Source of the DNA: Tubiluchus corallicola
Taxonomy: Eukaryota > Priapulida > Priapulimorpha > Priapulimorphida > Tubiluchidae
Direction: 5' to 3'
Assembly: GCA_030141605.1 (NCBI GenBank)
Contig: JAQGDQ010000272.1
Span: 124,001 to 188,000, forward strand
DNA: 64,000 nucleotides
This document shows, one piece after another, positions 1 through 14,754 of the stretch; positions within the stretch are counted from its first letter, which is position 1; each line of letters opens with the position of its first letter. The notes under the pieces were generated by a model. It was not told where the DNA came from and did no database searches. It was given only the letters and a program-made list of their open reading frames with translations. The translations under genes and the position numbers were made by a program.

Positions 1-920
1 GAATATAAATATGAGATGATTCGCTTTTGACAAACAATCAGTTGCTTATCAACAACCAAATAGTGAAATTACGTTCCACGATACCGGATGAGCATTCTAG
101 AAAATGTTCAGGTTTTAAAAATATTTTAAATTTAAGCCCTTCCTCAGGATGAATAGTTAAGCAGTGTTGACAGCCTTGTTAAAATGTGAGTAAGTCTACA
201 CTTTGTACTCTTTGGGGCAAAAGTCTATACATCAGTAGTATTTGAACTGAAAAATTGCCCAGAATGTGAAATGATTACAAAATTAGAAAGTGTAAGATGT
301 TTTTAAACAGATGGTAGTTTTATAGCGTGGCTGTAAATGCACATTACACACCAGTGGTGGCTCGCAGCTAAAATTAGTGAGGTGCTACTTCAGAAAATGT
401 TTAGTCATTGCTTTAATACTGTATAAAACAAAACAAATGTGTAATTATAATGTTGTAATTGTAATTTTAAACAGACAAACTAATTTAAACATAACCTTGA
501 CATAACATAAACAAAAAATATTGTTTTCTTACGAATAGCCTAAATTGTCGCAGTTCAAGAATATGCTGATACACGGCTTTTAAGCACGTGACAACTGACA
601 ACATGCACACTGCGTGAGTGACAGTACTCTTTCTACCTAAGGTGCAGCCTCATCTCGGACATGTACGCATGGCCCTGTGCTGGGCTGTGAAGCAAACAGT
701 ACCACCCTCACGTGCTCTGGACTGTACAAGTATAAAGAAAGAACTAAAGAAAAAAGATTTATTATATTGAATATTATCGATAATATTGAGTGAAAATAGG
801 TTGTGCTGCAGTTCCACAGTACCAGTACGCGAGCCGCCACTGGGGACTCATAAAACAATACTGCACTGTTATCATTAATAAATTTGAACATTTAAACACA
901 CTTTTATTGTGTTGTTTCAG
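1..920. other. Intron or upstream region of STT3B, no exon recognised
   Basis: No coding exon could be recognised before the acceptor at 919-920. The exon starting at 921 begins in the middle of STT3B, so this stretch is most likely intronic. About half of it is a hAT-like short element at 352-842. The remainder is AT-rich and shows nothing else. Confidence 0.6.
352..842. mobile_element. hAT-like non-autonomous element (491 bp)
   Basis: The ends are imperfect inverted repeats. The left end reads CAGTGGTGGCTCGCAG and the right end, reverse-complemented, reads CAGTGGCGGCTCGCGT. CAGTGGCGGCTC-type termini are common in hAT-superfamily short elements. The flanking 8 bp do not match each other, so no target duplication is visible. 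No transposase coding is seen. Confidence 0.55.
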
Positions 921-3900
921 GTTTCAGCTTGGGGTGGATATGTATTTATTATAAACTTAATACCACTGCACGTCTTTGTGCTTTTGCTAATGGGTCGCTT
1001 CTCTGCACGCATTTATGTCGGTAAGATTAGTTTTTTTTTTTGTATTCTGTCGTCTATTTGCAGATTTTACTTTTGATATTAAGATTTTGCAAAGTGTGTT
1101 TGAAACATGATAAACTTGCTTGTCCTCAGACCCCCAAGAATTGTGAATTTGATGAAAATGTCAGTCTTGCACTCAAATGCAAACTGCTGAATTTAGAATT
1201 CAGTTTTCCTGACTTAAATTGACCTGTAACAGTTAAGTAGTTAAAAAGTTTTAAAAGTTTTAAATTGTAAGGCAGAAAGGTATTTTCATAGGTTTAAGTA
1301 AAATTTTTTGTCATTGCTTATTTATTTTGTCGATAATTTATTAATTGTATCTGATTTGTATAAAATGTTATACATACAAAATTGGTTGGTAATGTTTACA
1401 TATGTTACCAAATGCCATATTGTATTCAAGTTGTATACAATTTTATATAGACATTACCATACCATACCATTATATATATATATATAATTATTGTGCTTTT
1501 GTTAGTACGATGATTTTCTGGTATTATCGTCCCTACTACGTTTGAGCCGTTCCATCCTATGTACAGGATCAATGTGTTTTTTGGTCTCTTTATGTTGTAT
1601 GCTCAATAGACTATGTTTATATATATCACATCATTGGTTCTGTTTTACACTCATCAGCTCAGTAAATAATAAGTACTTAAGGACTACCCTTGCAGCCTTT
1701 TAATAGTATTAGATGTTAGTTATTCGTACAATGACTAATGATTTGATGCTTGAATTGAAAGTGTTTGCTTTTTGTTTGTTTTTCAGCTTATTCTGTTTTC
1801 TACATTGTTGGACTAATTCTCTCTATGCAGATACCATTTGTAGGATTTCAGCCAATCAGAACGAGTGAGCACATGGCAGCAGCAGGTAGGTTTTCTACTC
1901 TCTGATAAAAATCTTTTATCCATTTAGGCACTGTGCAGGTCTCACCACCGACATTGTAAACAGTCAGAAACATTAAGCTCTTGATAATTAATTTGCAAAT
2001 ACACTACTTTCTTCTTGTGTGCCAGGAAGCCAATCCAAATATAAAATAGAAGAAAATTGTCATTCGGGTCAGAACTAAAAGTTGTGGTTGTGTCTGACCA
2101 ACTCTTTGTGCATGTTTGTCCACAAAGTAGGTGCCGTTTATTAGACTCACGATTAATAGAATCATTCGCCTAGATGATTCAGAAACATCTTGTAGGTTTT
2201 TCTGCAATTCAATTGTAGATAAAAACTACTGGCAATTAACTCAAATAAATTCGCATATTTCACTCAGTATTTTTGCTTCACGTGCGTAGAAATAAGGCAC
2301 TGCACTTGCATGTAACCAAAGAACTTTTTACTACTTTTATGTCATCTTTACTTCACTTTTGTTCGCTATAATGTATGTAGAAACAGTCATGTTAAGTGCC
2401 ATTTTGTTTATAAGCAGGTACATTTATCATCCACTAATAAGCTGGCATAGCGTTTCTGTCACTGTCGCTCACTCATCCACTGCAATTAACCTCATTGCCT
2501 AAGAATTTGTGGAAGGTAAACTCTTAATCACATGCCTAGCGGTTTCCTTTTGAAGCTCTTTCTGCTTTTCATAGAACGTTTAATGGGTTAACTGTTGCTG
2601 TTACGCCACTAATGCAGTGGCAGTAACCTGTCAATATTCTTTTCGAATTCAGAAGCGTAAATATCATAGAGCAACTAAGAGCATAGAGTTGAAAAATACA
2701 GCTTAAGCTTAAAAACGTAATATTTAAGTTTTTGCAGAAGAAGAGCTGAAGAGTAATGACTCATACTTCTATACTAATAATACTGCATATGTCAGTTAAT
2801 AGATTCATTTGGTTAATTGGGTCAAAACATTTCCATTTCCAAACTGAGTCTATTAAGCAGCATCTATTGTACTGTTGACTGTGATTCCAAACATGTCAGA
2901 TAAACAAATGTTTCCAACCTCAGGCTTTTATTTGTTAAATTGCTGATTCTTTAGTTATTTAATAGTAATTACTTGAAAATGGTTTATAATTTGTTATTGA
3001 TGTAAGTTTGTGTTCTTTTTTCTCCTGTTATTTTGTAATGCAATTAAATTCAGAAATGTCCAAAACTGTATAAACCACACACTTTGCCATGTTTCTGCTT
3101 TGCTATAGATCTAATATCATTTTTAGTTAATACACCACGCCTTTATTAAAACTTTTAATTTACATGGTTAAAAATCATGTCAAGCGTTTCGACAGAGCTA
3201 TTCTGCTGTCATCATCATTGGTAAATTTTTACAAACATACAGGCAGTTTATATAGACAAAGACAATAGAACATTATGCACTAATTATGTATTTAACTGAA
3301 GCCAAATAGCGAGTGAATAAGCAGACCAGTAGAAAAAAATTGATACAGTAAATTATGCACTAATTATGCATTTACAAATAGCCAAATAGATATATGATAA
3401 GCAAACATGTAGAAAAGAAACTGATACAGTAACAAATAATTAAGTGTTTGAAAATAAAGTTAAACTAATTAAACTGCTTTGTACATTAACAGAAGTCTTA
3501 TTAGGGTAGATAGATAAACTTTCATTTTTAATAAGTCCCAGTTATTTGTAGCTCTGGTCGCAACGCTGAAATTATTAAAATCAGCTTTGTGACCAGAAGC
3601 ATTAATGCTAGATTGAGGAGGATTTTTTAATTTTTTGCCAGTTCTAAATGAAATACCTAAATGCTAACTTATTATTACTGTCAAATGTCTGAACGTTTTG
3701 CTATGGTAAACAGCATTGCAGCTGCTACACTGAAATCTATAAAAAAATACCTGAATGTAACAAAAGTGCTTGTAATAAAAAAGATCTAATATCAGTTTTT
3801 CTTCTCAGGTGTTTTTGCACTAATAAATGCCTATGGGGCCCTGAAGTACATACAGACGTTTTTATCAAAGAAAGAGTTTAAGTACTTCTTTTTCGTCTCA

Positions 3901-6900
3901 ATCATCGGTGCCGCCGGTATTGTGTTTCTCGCTGTCGTCGGCCTTACGTATTTAGGTAAAAATTTCATTTGTTTTCGATTTCGAAGAAAAATCTATGTTG
4001 CCTGTTATTGTACAAAATAAAAGTTATATATTATCTTTTCTTTCTGTAAAATTATTTATTAACAATGCTTATTCAGCTTTAACACAAGTGTTTAATGTGT
4101 CAGCAGTTAAGATGTTCAAGGTCACATTATCAGCAATTTCAGTGTTATTGTAGCACTAAAAGGTGTTTATTCTGCACATTTTGTGTATTTATCTCTTATC
4201 TTTAGGTGTGATAGCTCCGTGGAGCGGTCGTTTCTACTCATTGTGGGACACGGGGTATGCAAAGATCCATATTCCCATCATAGCATCAGTCTCGGAACAT
4301 CAGCCGACGCCTTGGTTCTCGTTCTTCTTTGACCTTCACGTCCTCATTTGCACGTTTCCTGCCGGACTTTGGTTCTGTATCAAGCACATCAACGATGAGA
4401 GAGTCTTCAGTAAGCATTAGTTCTGTTGAGTAAACTTTGTGATATTCTTCTGAGTATATCAGGTGGCACAGAAAATAAAGCATTCAATACGTGGCAGCAA
4501 AACAATAAAGAAATCAACCGGTTTACATCCTTGGTCATCACCAAAGAAAATAAAACACTGATTTCTCACAAAAAATGAGTTAATTTTGCAGATTACGGTA
4601 TCTGGAATTCCCTTAAAGAGAACGTGTAAAATAGTCGTTTAATACAAAAGAATTAAAGGCAAAAATTGTCGAGTGCTAGGACCAAATACCCCTTAAGGAA
4701 GTGAGAAACGGTGCCAGCTGTTGGAAGAAATGCTTTTGTCTAGTTTACAGTGAAAATGGTGGACACATTGAGCACTTGCGGTAAATTTTAACAATAGTGA
4801 CACTGGAATTTTTTCCGGCATTTATTTTTTTGAGTCATTGATTTAAAACTTTTGTATCTTTGGTTAAATTTAAGGGAATGAAGTAAGATTCTTGGTGTTT
4901 ACACATAAATGTGTGTAACATGAATGTAGTAATTTTCAACCAATGCCATTACCTCTTTCTTGTCATGTTGTAATCAAAACTTCGGCACATTTTCTTGTGC
5001 ACCTAATATACTGAAATGGCAACCATTGCTCAAAAACTTCGCATACTAAAGGCAATAGAAATAGTAGAAACATAATATTTTTAAGAATGTGGTAAATCCG
5101 TGCGCCAGCCCAGAGTCGATTTCAAAAGTTAAGCAATGATGTTTCTGGTAAGCATTTAGATGGCTGATTTTAAGAGCACCCAATTCAAAGTAGAGTATTG
5201 AAACTAGTTGCTAGACTAGTAGCTTCTATTTAGTACTTTCTGCACTATAAATTAGTAATTGCAAAAAAAAACCTAAAAATTGTTCATACATTTTCAGTTG
5301 CACTGTATGCTGTAAGTGCCACATATTTTGCTGGGGTTATGGTGAGGCTGATGCTAACATTGACACCCTGCGTTTGTGTGCTAGCTTCTGTAGCCTTCAA
5401 TACCACGTTTGAGAAGTACCTCAAGGTATGTATTTAGAAAGAACTTGACACATTTGTTGTTTTCAATTTGGCCGTGCATTGCTGTATACACTTTACATTT
5501 TGTGTAACACCTTGGAAGGTCATATTGCACTGGTTTATGTTTTATATTTGCTACTATTAGAATCAATAAAAGACTATTAATTGTTACATAACATAAGACT
5601 GCAAGTACTGCAATTAGCCACTTGCATTGTTTTTTAACCAGCCACTAGATTGCAGACAAAAAGTTGCTCAGTCACCAGACTAATGCCAACTTTAATATTG
5701 CCCAGTCCGGCTGTGTGATGTTAGAAGCTACAGCAAGACAATGAACATACCAATGAACTAAGCTGTGGCTTGCTGCTGCATGAAATTTTACACAATTTTT
5801 TCACAAATATCATTAGCGCACAAAAAGTTTATTTCCAGTATGTGCGTAAATAACATATTCTGATTGGATATTTCATTAGCTATTGGAAGGTGCTGGCTGT
5901 TTTTGTTAAGAAGGCAAATAATTTAACTGCTTAGAAAAATCCACTAATTGCGCTAGGAAAAATGCTTTATTTACTGTACAAAACAGCATAAAACACTTAA
6001 TAAATTTACTGAAAATGCACAAAACCCAAAAATGATCTTGACACAAAAATGTGATAATTACAAAGCTCAAGTACCCCTCTTAATAGATCCGTTGGCTGTT
6101 TTTACCTGCAAAAACTCATTGTAACAAATTTAATGAGTACTGTGTAAAAAGTGAAATTTCTCAATGGCCAGCAAGTTAATCAAGCACTACAACGAAACTT
6201 CTAATTGCACCATTTGCAATTGCATAAAATGTTTTACTTCATTATGTAGAAAAAGTATAGTTCAAATCTAGCCATGCAAATTTCTCCTTGAAAATTGTTG
6301 TAAACAAACTTGCAATTTCAAATTGCATTTACACAGTCCAAACAGTACTGTCACCATTATGACAATGAAATTGGTTTTAGCAACTTAGCAACTTATAAAT
6401 TAAGTCTTGTGCAATTTTTGCTTTCCCCTGAAAATTTTTACAGATTATGATTGTGATAGAATAAATTAATGAACAACAGTCCTTAAATCTTTGCGACCAT
6501 TTTTGTAAATGGATTAACCTAAAGCTTTTTCATTTACAAGAGTTTATTTATCTTAAATAAGTATTGTTATTTACAATTAATTATTGTCGCAATCAAAACT
6601 ACTTTGTTTATCGTAATAACCTGCCTTGAATATGGAATTAATAACAATAACAAAACATGCTTGTCTTCACAACATTGTTAGTGCTTTTCATTAGAAAGTC
6701 CAATAATCACTTTCTGTTACCCAGTGAGAACGGGAAACTATCCACGTTTTTCTCTGTGACTGCTTCTTTATATTTTAATTGTGCCTTTATTTTAACAGCT
6801 AGAAGAAGAACCAAAGAAGAAAGAAGGATCAGTGGATGGTGCCGAAAGTGACGAAAACGATAAGAACGACAAGAAGAAAGGCCTTTATGACAAAGTACAA

Positions 6901-9900
6901 AGTTTATTTAACATTTTATGATTTTTTGTTTAGATTATGGGTTAATTATGGTGTGGAACATAACATATCATTAATTAGAGGCAATATCAGAGTAAAAAAT
7001 GTGGAAAGATTGTGACTCAATGTACATCTGTGACTCAATGTACTACTGAAACACTTGGAGTAGAAGATTACTGCTATAATCACTTCACTGTTGTTAATTT
7101 TACTGTCACCGTCGTAGCATTTGTGTCCTTAATTTTTCTGACCCTAATTTTTTTCCATTTCCTAAAAATAGATTTGTTCTGCTATGTTAAGTTTTATCCC
7201 AGATTTGTAAAACTCAAATTTTATCTCCTGTGCTCAAAAAAGGTTTATTTCAGTGTTGAGGTACAGATCTGCTTAGACATGCTTATACTATATATTTTCG
7301 TCCCTTCAGTAACTGACTCTATATAGGGTATATAATAATTATAATAATGAAATAATAATAAAATTGTTTGCCACCAGCAATGTTGACATTGTTACATTTT
7401 CTAAGTTATTTTGTTTCACGGGATTTTCTATTGTAAACTTGATCCAACGTATTTTTGAGCAAAATTTTTGTAAAAGAAAAGTGTAAGTGAACTCTGTGTC
7501 CAATAGATTTCATTCGGTTTATTCTACACATTTGTTTTCCATTTAAATGATCCCTTTCCAGGCAGGAAAGATTCGCAAAATAAAGCAGGAAACTCCCAAG
7601 GAATCTGAAGACGTCGGTCTGAATATCCGCAGCATAGTTATGGTGTGTATGATGATGATGCTGATGATGTTTGCAGTTCACTGTACGTGGGTTACGAGCA
7701 ATGCCTACTCTAGTCCCAGCATTGTACTAGCATCCTATGGTCAAGATGGGTAAATATTTTATGTTATTTGCCATGGTTAAGCTCTGTGTTAGTATACAAG
7801 GTACTAAAACAACGAATAATAGTACATAACAGTTTATTACATCAAAGGTTTGCATAAAGAAAGACATAATTTTTCATATAGCACCCCATTTTCAAGTCCA
7901 ATCAAACGTATACATGTTAATACAATTAATATTGCAAAAGTGTTTCTGATAAATAAATAATAGATTAAAAACTTAATCAACGACGGGCGAGACCAACTAC
8001 TGATGACATCACAAACTATCATAATTTTCACCAGTAAAAATATTCTATGAGTGCATGTTTGCTAAAGAAAAATTTGAAGTACAGTGCTACTACAAGTGAT
8101 TCAGTGTGTTGTACTAAAACTAAATAGCATAAATCAAATCAGCAATTATCACTGTTTGTAAAACATCAATTCAAACAATTATATTGTAATTGTAAATTAC
8201 TAATTTTAATTATTATTACATCTCATTAATATATGGCTACAGTACTACAGCATGACATACAATTGTAGCCATATGTTAATGAGATGTAATAATTATGATG
8301 AATATTTAAAATTAATATAAAGGCAAAAAACCTAGAGCAAAGGATTCTGAAACTTGTCAAAATTCAAACCATTTTATAATAAATTGAATCTACTAAATAT
8401 TGACATTTATTATATGTCTGGACAGTAGACAATGTTAGCCTGTAGATTTGTTTAAATGGTATGTTTTCCCTGAAGAACAATGGCTGCTAAAAGTATTTAT
8501 TTTAGTTCTGTGTTAAAACCAATATTCTTAGTTAAATGCTAAAAAGTATTTCTACGAGACCTCTTGTACAGAGCCTAATCCATTCTAGCAACTTAAAGGA
8601 AAACGGATGATTTTTCACTTCCTCCCCCATTTTGAAGTACCATAAAAATATACATTTTAGTACCTATAATAATGCCAAAACATTTCTAATAGTTAAATAA
8701 TAGTAATTAATTAATGACCAGGGAGCCCAGTTAGTGATGACATCACAAGTGAACATAATTTCCAACAGTGCAAAAATTCCATGAGGGTACTGCACGTGTT
8801 TTTGAAAGCGAAAATTGAAGTACAGTGCTAGTATGCAACATTCAGTGTAATGCGCAAAAACTCACCAAATTTTAAGTTCAAAATTCAAATTTCACGTTTA
8901 TAGCTGTGTTCACGCATGAGCCATTGAATGCATGCACTATGTCACAACTGAACATCTTTGAATGGAGAGGTACAGCACCTGTTTTTTGAGCAAATCATTT
9001 CCAAAATGCAGGCGCTAGCGTCCATCTAAGTAGCGAATGGCAAAATGCACGTAACAAGCTGTACTAACGCAAAATTTCATTTCCGTGGTAATAATTCTTT
9101 CACATAAGTCATTTTTGAAAAAACAGTAGGGTCCCTTTTAATACTCTGTAAGACCGATTGTTTTGAGATGTAGTTTAAGATTGGGTTCGATTTTCCTTTA
9201 TAGGTGTTCTGTGTTGGCAACTTCTGTAATGATAATAACATCATAATTTTTCCAGCACAAAGAATATAATAGATGACTTTCGGGAAGCTTACTACTGGCT
9301 ACGTCAGAACACGGCGGAAGACGCAACGGTGATGTCTTGGTGGGACTACGGCTATCAAATAGCCGGAATGGCTAATAGAACCACACTCGTAGATAACAAC
9401 ACCTGGAATAATAGTCATATAGCACTGGTATGTTGTTACAATGTTAGTACAGCAATTTTACTAATTTGTGGATGATATTCAAACCCTCAATGCAGAAAGA
9501 GAGCTGTTAATGAAATTCTACAATGTAAAACTTGTGTTCTTTGTTAAATATCCCCAAGTGTTTATGCTGTTCTGCAACATTTGTGAGATAGAGAGCCCCT
9601 GTAACATTTTTCTAATTTGACCTTGCACTTCCTAGCACCGGCTCTACATTTTCAGAGAGAGAAATTGTCCAATTAGATAGGAGTTATGAACAATATTTAT
9701 TTCTGCAAAAGCTATCTTGCAAAATTAAGCAACAATATCATAGTCTTTTTCCTTTATTACCACCTCATAATTCTCAAAAATGCAACTTGATGAATGTCAC
9801 CTTTTTCTTTGAACCAAAATCCAAAACTGAAAGATATGAAACTGTTAGAGTTCTATGGACATTGTTTAAGTTGCAGTAATTTTCTCTAATTTTTCTTTTT

Positions 9901-12900
9901 TGTAGATTAAATTGACTACTTGATTAAATTTACATTCAAAATGGATAATCAAAATTTCAACAATGTGACAAAATTATCATTCCTGGAACTTTATGCATAT
10001 TAAAATAATGAAGCAGAGCATGAGCTTTACTTTTTATAATTTTTTTGTTACCATGTACAGTACAATTATAAAAGTACATTTATAAAACCTTGTGCTGTAA
10101 AATGTTTATACCTTTGGTATTTTGCAAGCTGTTGACCCCCACTTAACAGCAAGATATGCTCGATGTAGACAACTGTAGCCGGGTAAAATGTCATGCAACT
10201 ACTACAGCTGTAGCTCACCAAAGGCCAAAATGCTAATGTATTGAAGGATATTAGGTGCTTCAATTTTAAATGACTACTGTAAAAAGCTAAATGCCTATTA
10301 AATAAACAAACAGGTCGAAGCACCATGGCAGTAATTGAAAACTAAATTAAAGCCAAAAAAGTGCCTATGCATCCACTGCAAATACTAATTTTTGTGTAAA
10401 CTATTGTGCATTTATTGGTGCAAGTTATTTATGTTAACTAAGCAATTATTTTGCCACCGATTTTCAGTTGAAAAAGTGGGAACAAAGTTCGATTTTTCAA
10501 AGAACAAGTATGAGTACTACTATCCATGTATTATATCCTATGAATTTTCTAAAATGCTCTTTAATTAAGTTTTGGTGATTTTCAAACATTTTTAGTTGTA
10601 TGTTGCTAAATTTTCAAAATTTCCTGAAGGTAAAACTTTCTGGCTCAAGTTTACAATTCCCACACACAAGAAATTAGTTCATAAATTGGTTTAGGGTTTG
10701 TGTTAAGAGTAAGGTTGCAGTTAAGGTTAGGGTTATGGTTAGTGTTAGGATTAGGGTTACGTTAGGGTTAGGGTTAGGGTATTTAAATTATATGGTGAAT
10801 TTTAAACTGCTTCCAAAATTTCTTTTAAGTCTAACATTTAATTCTTATTATATTTCTTGTAAGTATGTGTGCATCACGCATTAAGCTGTCTGTTTTTATT
10901 TAAGAGCTATGGGAGAGTAACTAAAGATTTTTGCGTCTTTAGGTTGGTAAAGCAATGTCCTCCAATGAAACCACTGCGTATAAGATCATGCGATCTCTGG
11001 GTGTTGACTATGTACTTGTGATATTTGGAGGAGTGATTGGATTTAGTGGCGACGATATTAACAAATTTCTCTGGATGGTTCGAATTGCTGAGGGAGAACA
11101 TCCGGCCGAAATCAAAGTGAGTATTAATTTAGTTGTGTATTAGTATTAATTTTATTTGACATTATTAAATGTTTTAACAGTCGAGGTTAACATTTCTCAC
11201 AAAAACTATCTCTATCAACCTTAAAAATCTGACTTCAAGAAACGTCAGCTTTTGCAGGGAAAGCAAGACTGACTAAACAATCTGTTTAATCAACTAGAAC
11301 TCAAAAATGTAATATTTTTAAGTACCAGGGCTCATGAAGGGTAGATCTGTGTGCTTGGGACTAAAGTTAAGCAATGCAGGTTGCGACAAATAAATGATTG
11401 GGTGATGGCTGAGAGGAGTTCTCTTGTTGGTTTCATTGGCTATATTTCTATCCTCTTGATGAGGTGGAGGTTTGCACTCCCAAATGTAACTAAGACATCT
11501 GTGTTAGTTAGCTCAACTCAGAGGATCGTTTTTAACAAGAAGTTGAATCATAGTCTTACTACAACCACCAGCTTTAGTAAACTCCGTGTTAAATTGCATT
11601 ACAAGGTTGAATTACATAGCCAAGGTTTCCCAAAAGTTAATCAAATACATCTGCAAACTGAGTCGCTAATTAAGCAAATTTGATTCCAAAAACATGTTAA
11701 CGTAAAAACACAGGTTTTTATAACATAGGTGCTGGAGAAAACTGTACTACTTTAAAACCAGTTTAACTGAAACCGCAATATTTGTTCTGGATCTTCCACT
11801 CACTACATTTAAATGGAAGGCAACAAACCATTAAAGTTCATACCCACTATATGCATGACAGCATTTTTGTGCCTAGTTACTCACTTCTACAGTGTCTGGT
11901 TACTCACTTCTACATTGTCTGGTTACTCACTTCTACAGCATCTGGTTGCTCACTTATACAGCTGAGTCATTCCAGTAACTTTGCAAATAGCACAAGGTGC
12001 AGTGCAAACCCACAGTGTAAAATTACTTTAAGCAACACTGACTGCTTTCATAGAAAACCTTAGGTATAAAGTGTCACACACTGCAAAAGCTTATCTCTGT
12101 AGTCGACGCCACATGATTGTTCATTTTGTGGCGAGAAAAACTGAACCAGTGACTGCCACAATGCAAAGACTTTATTCTTATTAGTTAATATGCATTTTGT
12201 GTAATAACATTTAATGTACATTGTGAATGTCTATCGTAAGTTTTGCGTCATGCGTATCAGAATGTAATGGTTTTTGCAAGATGCGGTATAATTTTGCCAT
12301 TATTGTAAATCAAACGAATTTGAGTTTACAAACATTAGCGCCATATTTCTTAGTTAGTCATTTAGTCACTTAAATGTGATTTTGCATTTTCTGGTTCCAC
12401 TTCCCATGTTATTTTAACGTTATACAAGGAAGTAAAATTGCTAAACGAATTGTTTCACGGGATTTGTAGGAAAGTGATTACTTCACTCCGCAGGGGGAAT
12501 TCCGGGTGGATTCCGCAGCATCTCCTATCTTCATGAACAGCCTCATGTACAAAATGTGTTACTTCCGTTTTGGGGAACTACAGGTGAGTATGATCACATA
12601 TGAAATTTATCCACAGTTGAAAGAAGCTGCAGTGTATAATGCACGTTGAGTGGAATTGCTTAATACAGATGCAAAAGTTGGTCAACTTTGTGCAAATACG
12701 TCTCAGAACAGTTTGTTATGTGAATAAGCTTGGTTCCTGTCAGAGATGTTACCGAAACTGAATTTACAAACCGAAATAGAAATTTATGAAACATTCTAAA
12801 ATAAGTAAGATATTTTGTTTTTTGTTTGCTTCCGATTATTTGCCTATGATGCAAAATTACTGATCAAAAATTTTAATGCAAAAAGGACAAGGAAGTTTTA

Positions 12901-14723
12901 TGGTATAGAACATGGGTTCCCAACCTTGGGGTCACGAACCACTTTTCGTGGGGTCACGGGCTAATCCAAAAACTGTTTTTAAAAAATGCTGTTTTCATGG
13001 AAAGTATGTAAGTAGGTCTTGTTTCCTCAGTCTCTCATTACATCATTTTGTTCTGGAAAGTGAAACAGGGTTTTCCTGCTCTAAATGCGGTATACCAGTG
13101 CTTGATTTTCCAGGAAAACAAAAATGCACGTTGTTCCATACTGTACACTTCTGTACAGTGTACACCACCCGAAAGTGTGTCGCTATTCATTTTACCTTGG
13201 ATATCTTGTACTGTTGCATTACTGGTTGCTGAGAAACACATGAATGAATTAATGAAACAAACACTCATTGATCAATAATTTGTTGAATAGTAAGTTAAAA
13301 TTAATAAATGCAAACGATAATGATGTGTAATAGTATAACATGTGATTATGTTCTTCGTGGGGTCGCGATATGATGCAGGGTTCTGGAATGGTGCTGCCAT
13401 CAACAAAGGGTTGGTAATCACTGGTATAGAACCTCAAGTTTGATGGAGTGGCTTACCTTAGAAAATGCGTTATAATATTTTTTGATTTAAGTATCCTTAA
13501 TGATTAATATTTAAAGATCAAAATGCTTCATTAAAGATAAACTAATTTTATTTTGTGGATATTTTGTTGCCTATGTTTCATAAAAATTAAACGTGACTTT
13601 GCTCAAGTAAATTCAAACGTGCTTTGATATTTTGGTGGATTGGACCTGGAGACCCTAGAACTTGACAGTGGTCAGCACTGAAGACACATTGCCGGTAAAA
13701 ACACGTCACAAGCTGTTTTGTAAATGGAATTTGCACTTTATTTAAACTAATTTAGCCAAGATTTTTCAGCAGTTTTTGACATCTAAAAAAACAAATTGAT
13801 AATGCAGTTTCAAATCTTGTATTTATTTGCCAAGCCCTGTATTTCATTTCGTAAGATGAGAAAGTATCTCGAGTATATTTGGACATTTGCTTGATAATTC
13901 GATATAGGATATAAAAACCTAATGTATTTAGCATTTGTTTTTGTAAAAAACAAAAAAATGACATTTGACCAAATTTTTGGTGCATTCTACTTTGAATCAT
14001 TATAACGCAGTTTTAACTATGCCGACTTTGTGGGCGGTTTTGTTTGCAAACACACATATAGTGGGTTGTTCGTGAAAATTAAAACATGTTTTTGTAAGTA
14101 TTATTGATGGGCTAGCCTTTACTGTCTCTTTCAGCTGGATTATCGCACGCCGTCTGGTTTTGATAGGACACGCAATGTAGAGATTGGTAACAAGAATGTT
14201 CGCTTGTCAGTAATTGAAGAAGCTTACACATCGCAACACTGGCTAGTTCGAATATATAAAGTAAGTTTTAGTTTTACCATTAGTTTGTTTACCATTATGT
14301 GTGTGAAAGACATTGCCTAATATTAATTTTTTAGTCTGGTATTCACACTTTTTGTGTTATCTGCTTCAGGTAAAAGACTTAGATAACAGAACAAAAGTTA
14401 CACAACCACAAATTGTTGTGAAGAAGCGAAAAAGTAGATATATATCTAAAAAGGTAAGTGAGTTAAGTGCTTTGCCACTGTTATTTTTGGTACTATTGTA
14501 ATTGTCTATGCATTATTCGTGTTTGAACTTCTGTTTTAGGTTTCAGTTTTTCTTATTTCTCAATTAACATAGTTTTTTCTGCACAAATCTATCTAAATGA
14601 TACTGAATGACATCCATTTCATTGTTAAGGTAAAAGAGAGCAAGGGAGAGAGAGAATGAGAGAGAGAGAGAGAGAGAGGGGGGAGGGAGGAAGGGAGAGA
14701 AAGAGACAGGCAGGCAGACAGAC

Positions 14724-14754
<31 letters not shown>

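Noticed and set aside
7012-7326. 104-codon + strand frame with hydrophobic stretches
   Set aside because: Lies entirely in STT3B intron 6; AT-rich, no recognisable domain and no splice context.
10690-10780. A telomere end or chromosome-fusion relic
   Set aside because: Units are degenerate, few, and enclosed by inverted ends shared with two other elements in the window.
11351-11683. 110-codon + strand frame
   Set aside because: Intronic in STT3B, with no motif or composition suggesting a protein.
12912-13437. Open frames of 62-106 codons on both strands
   Set aside because: They lie inside a hAT-like MITE with a perfect 8-bp target duplication and have no family resemblance.
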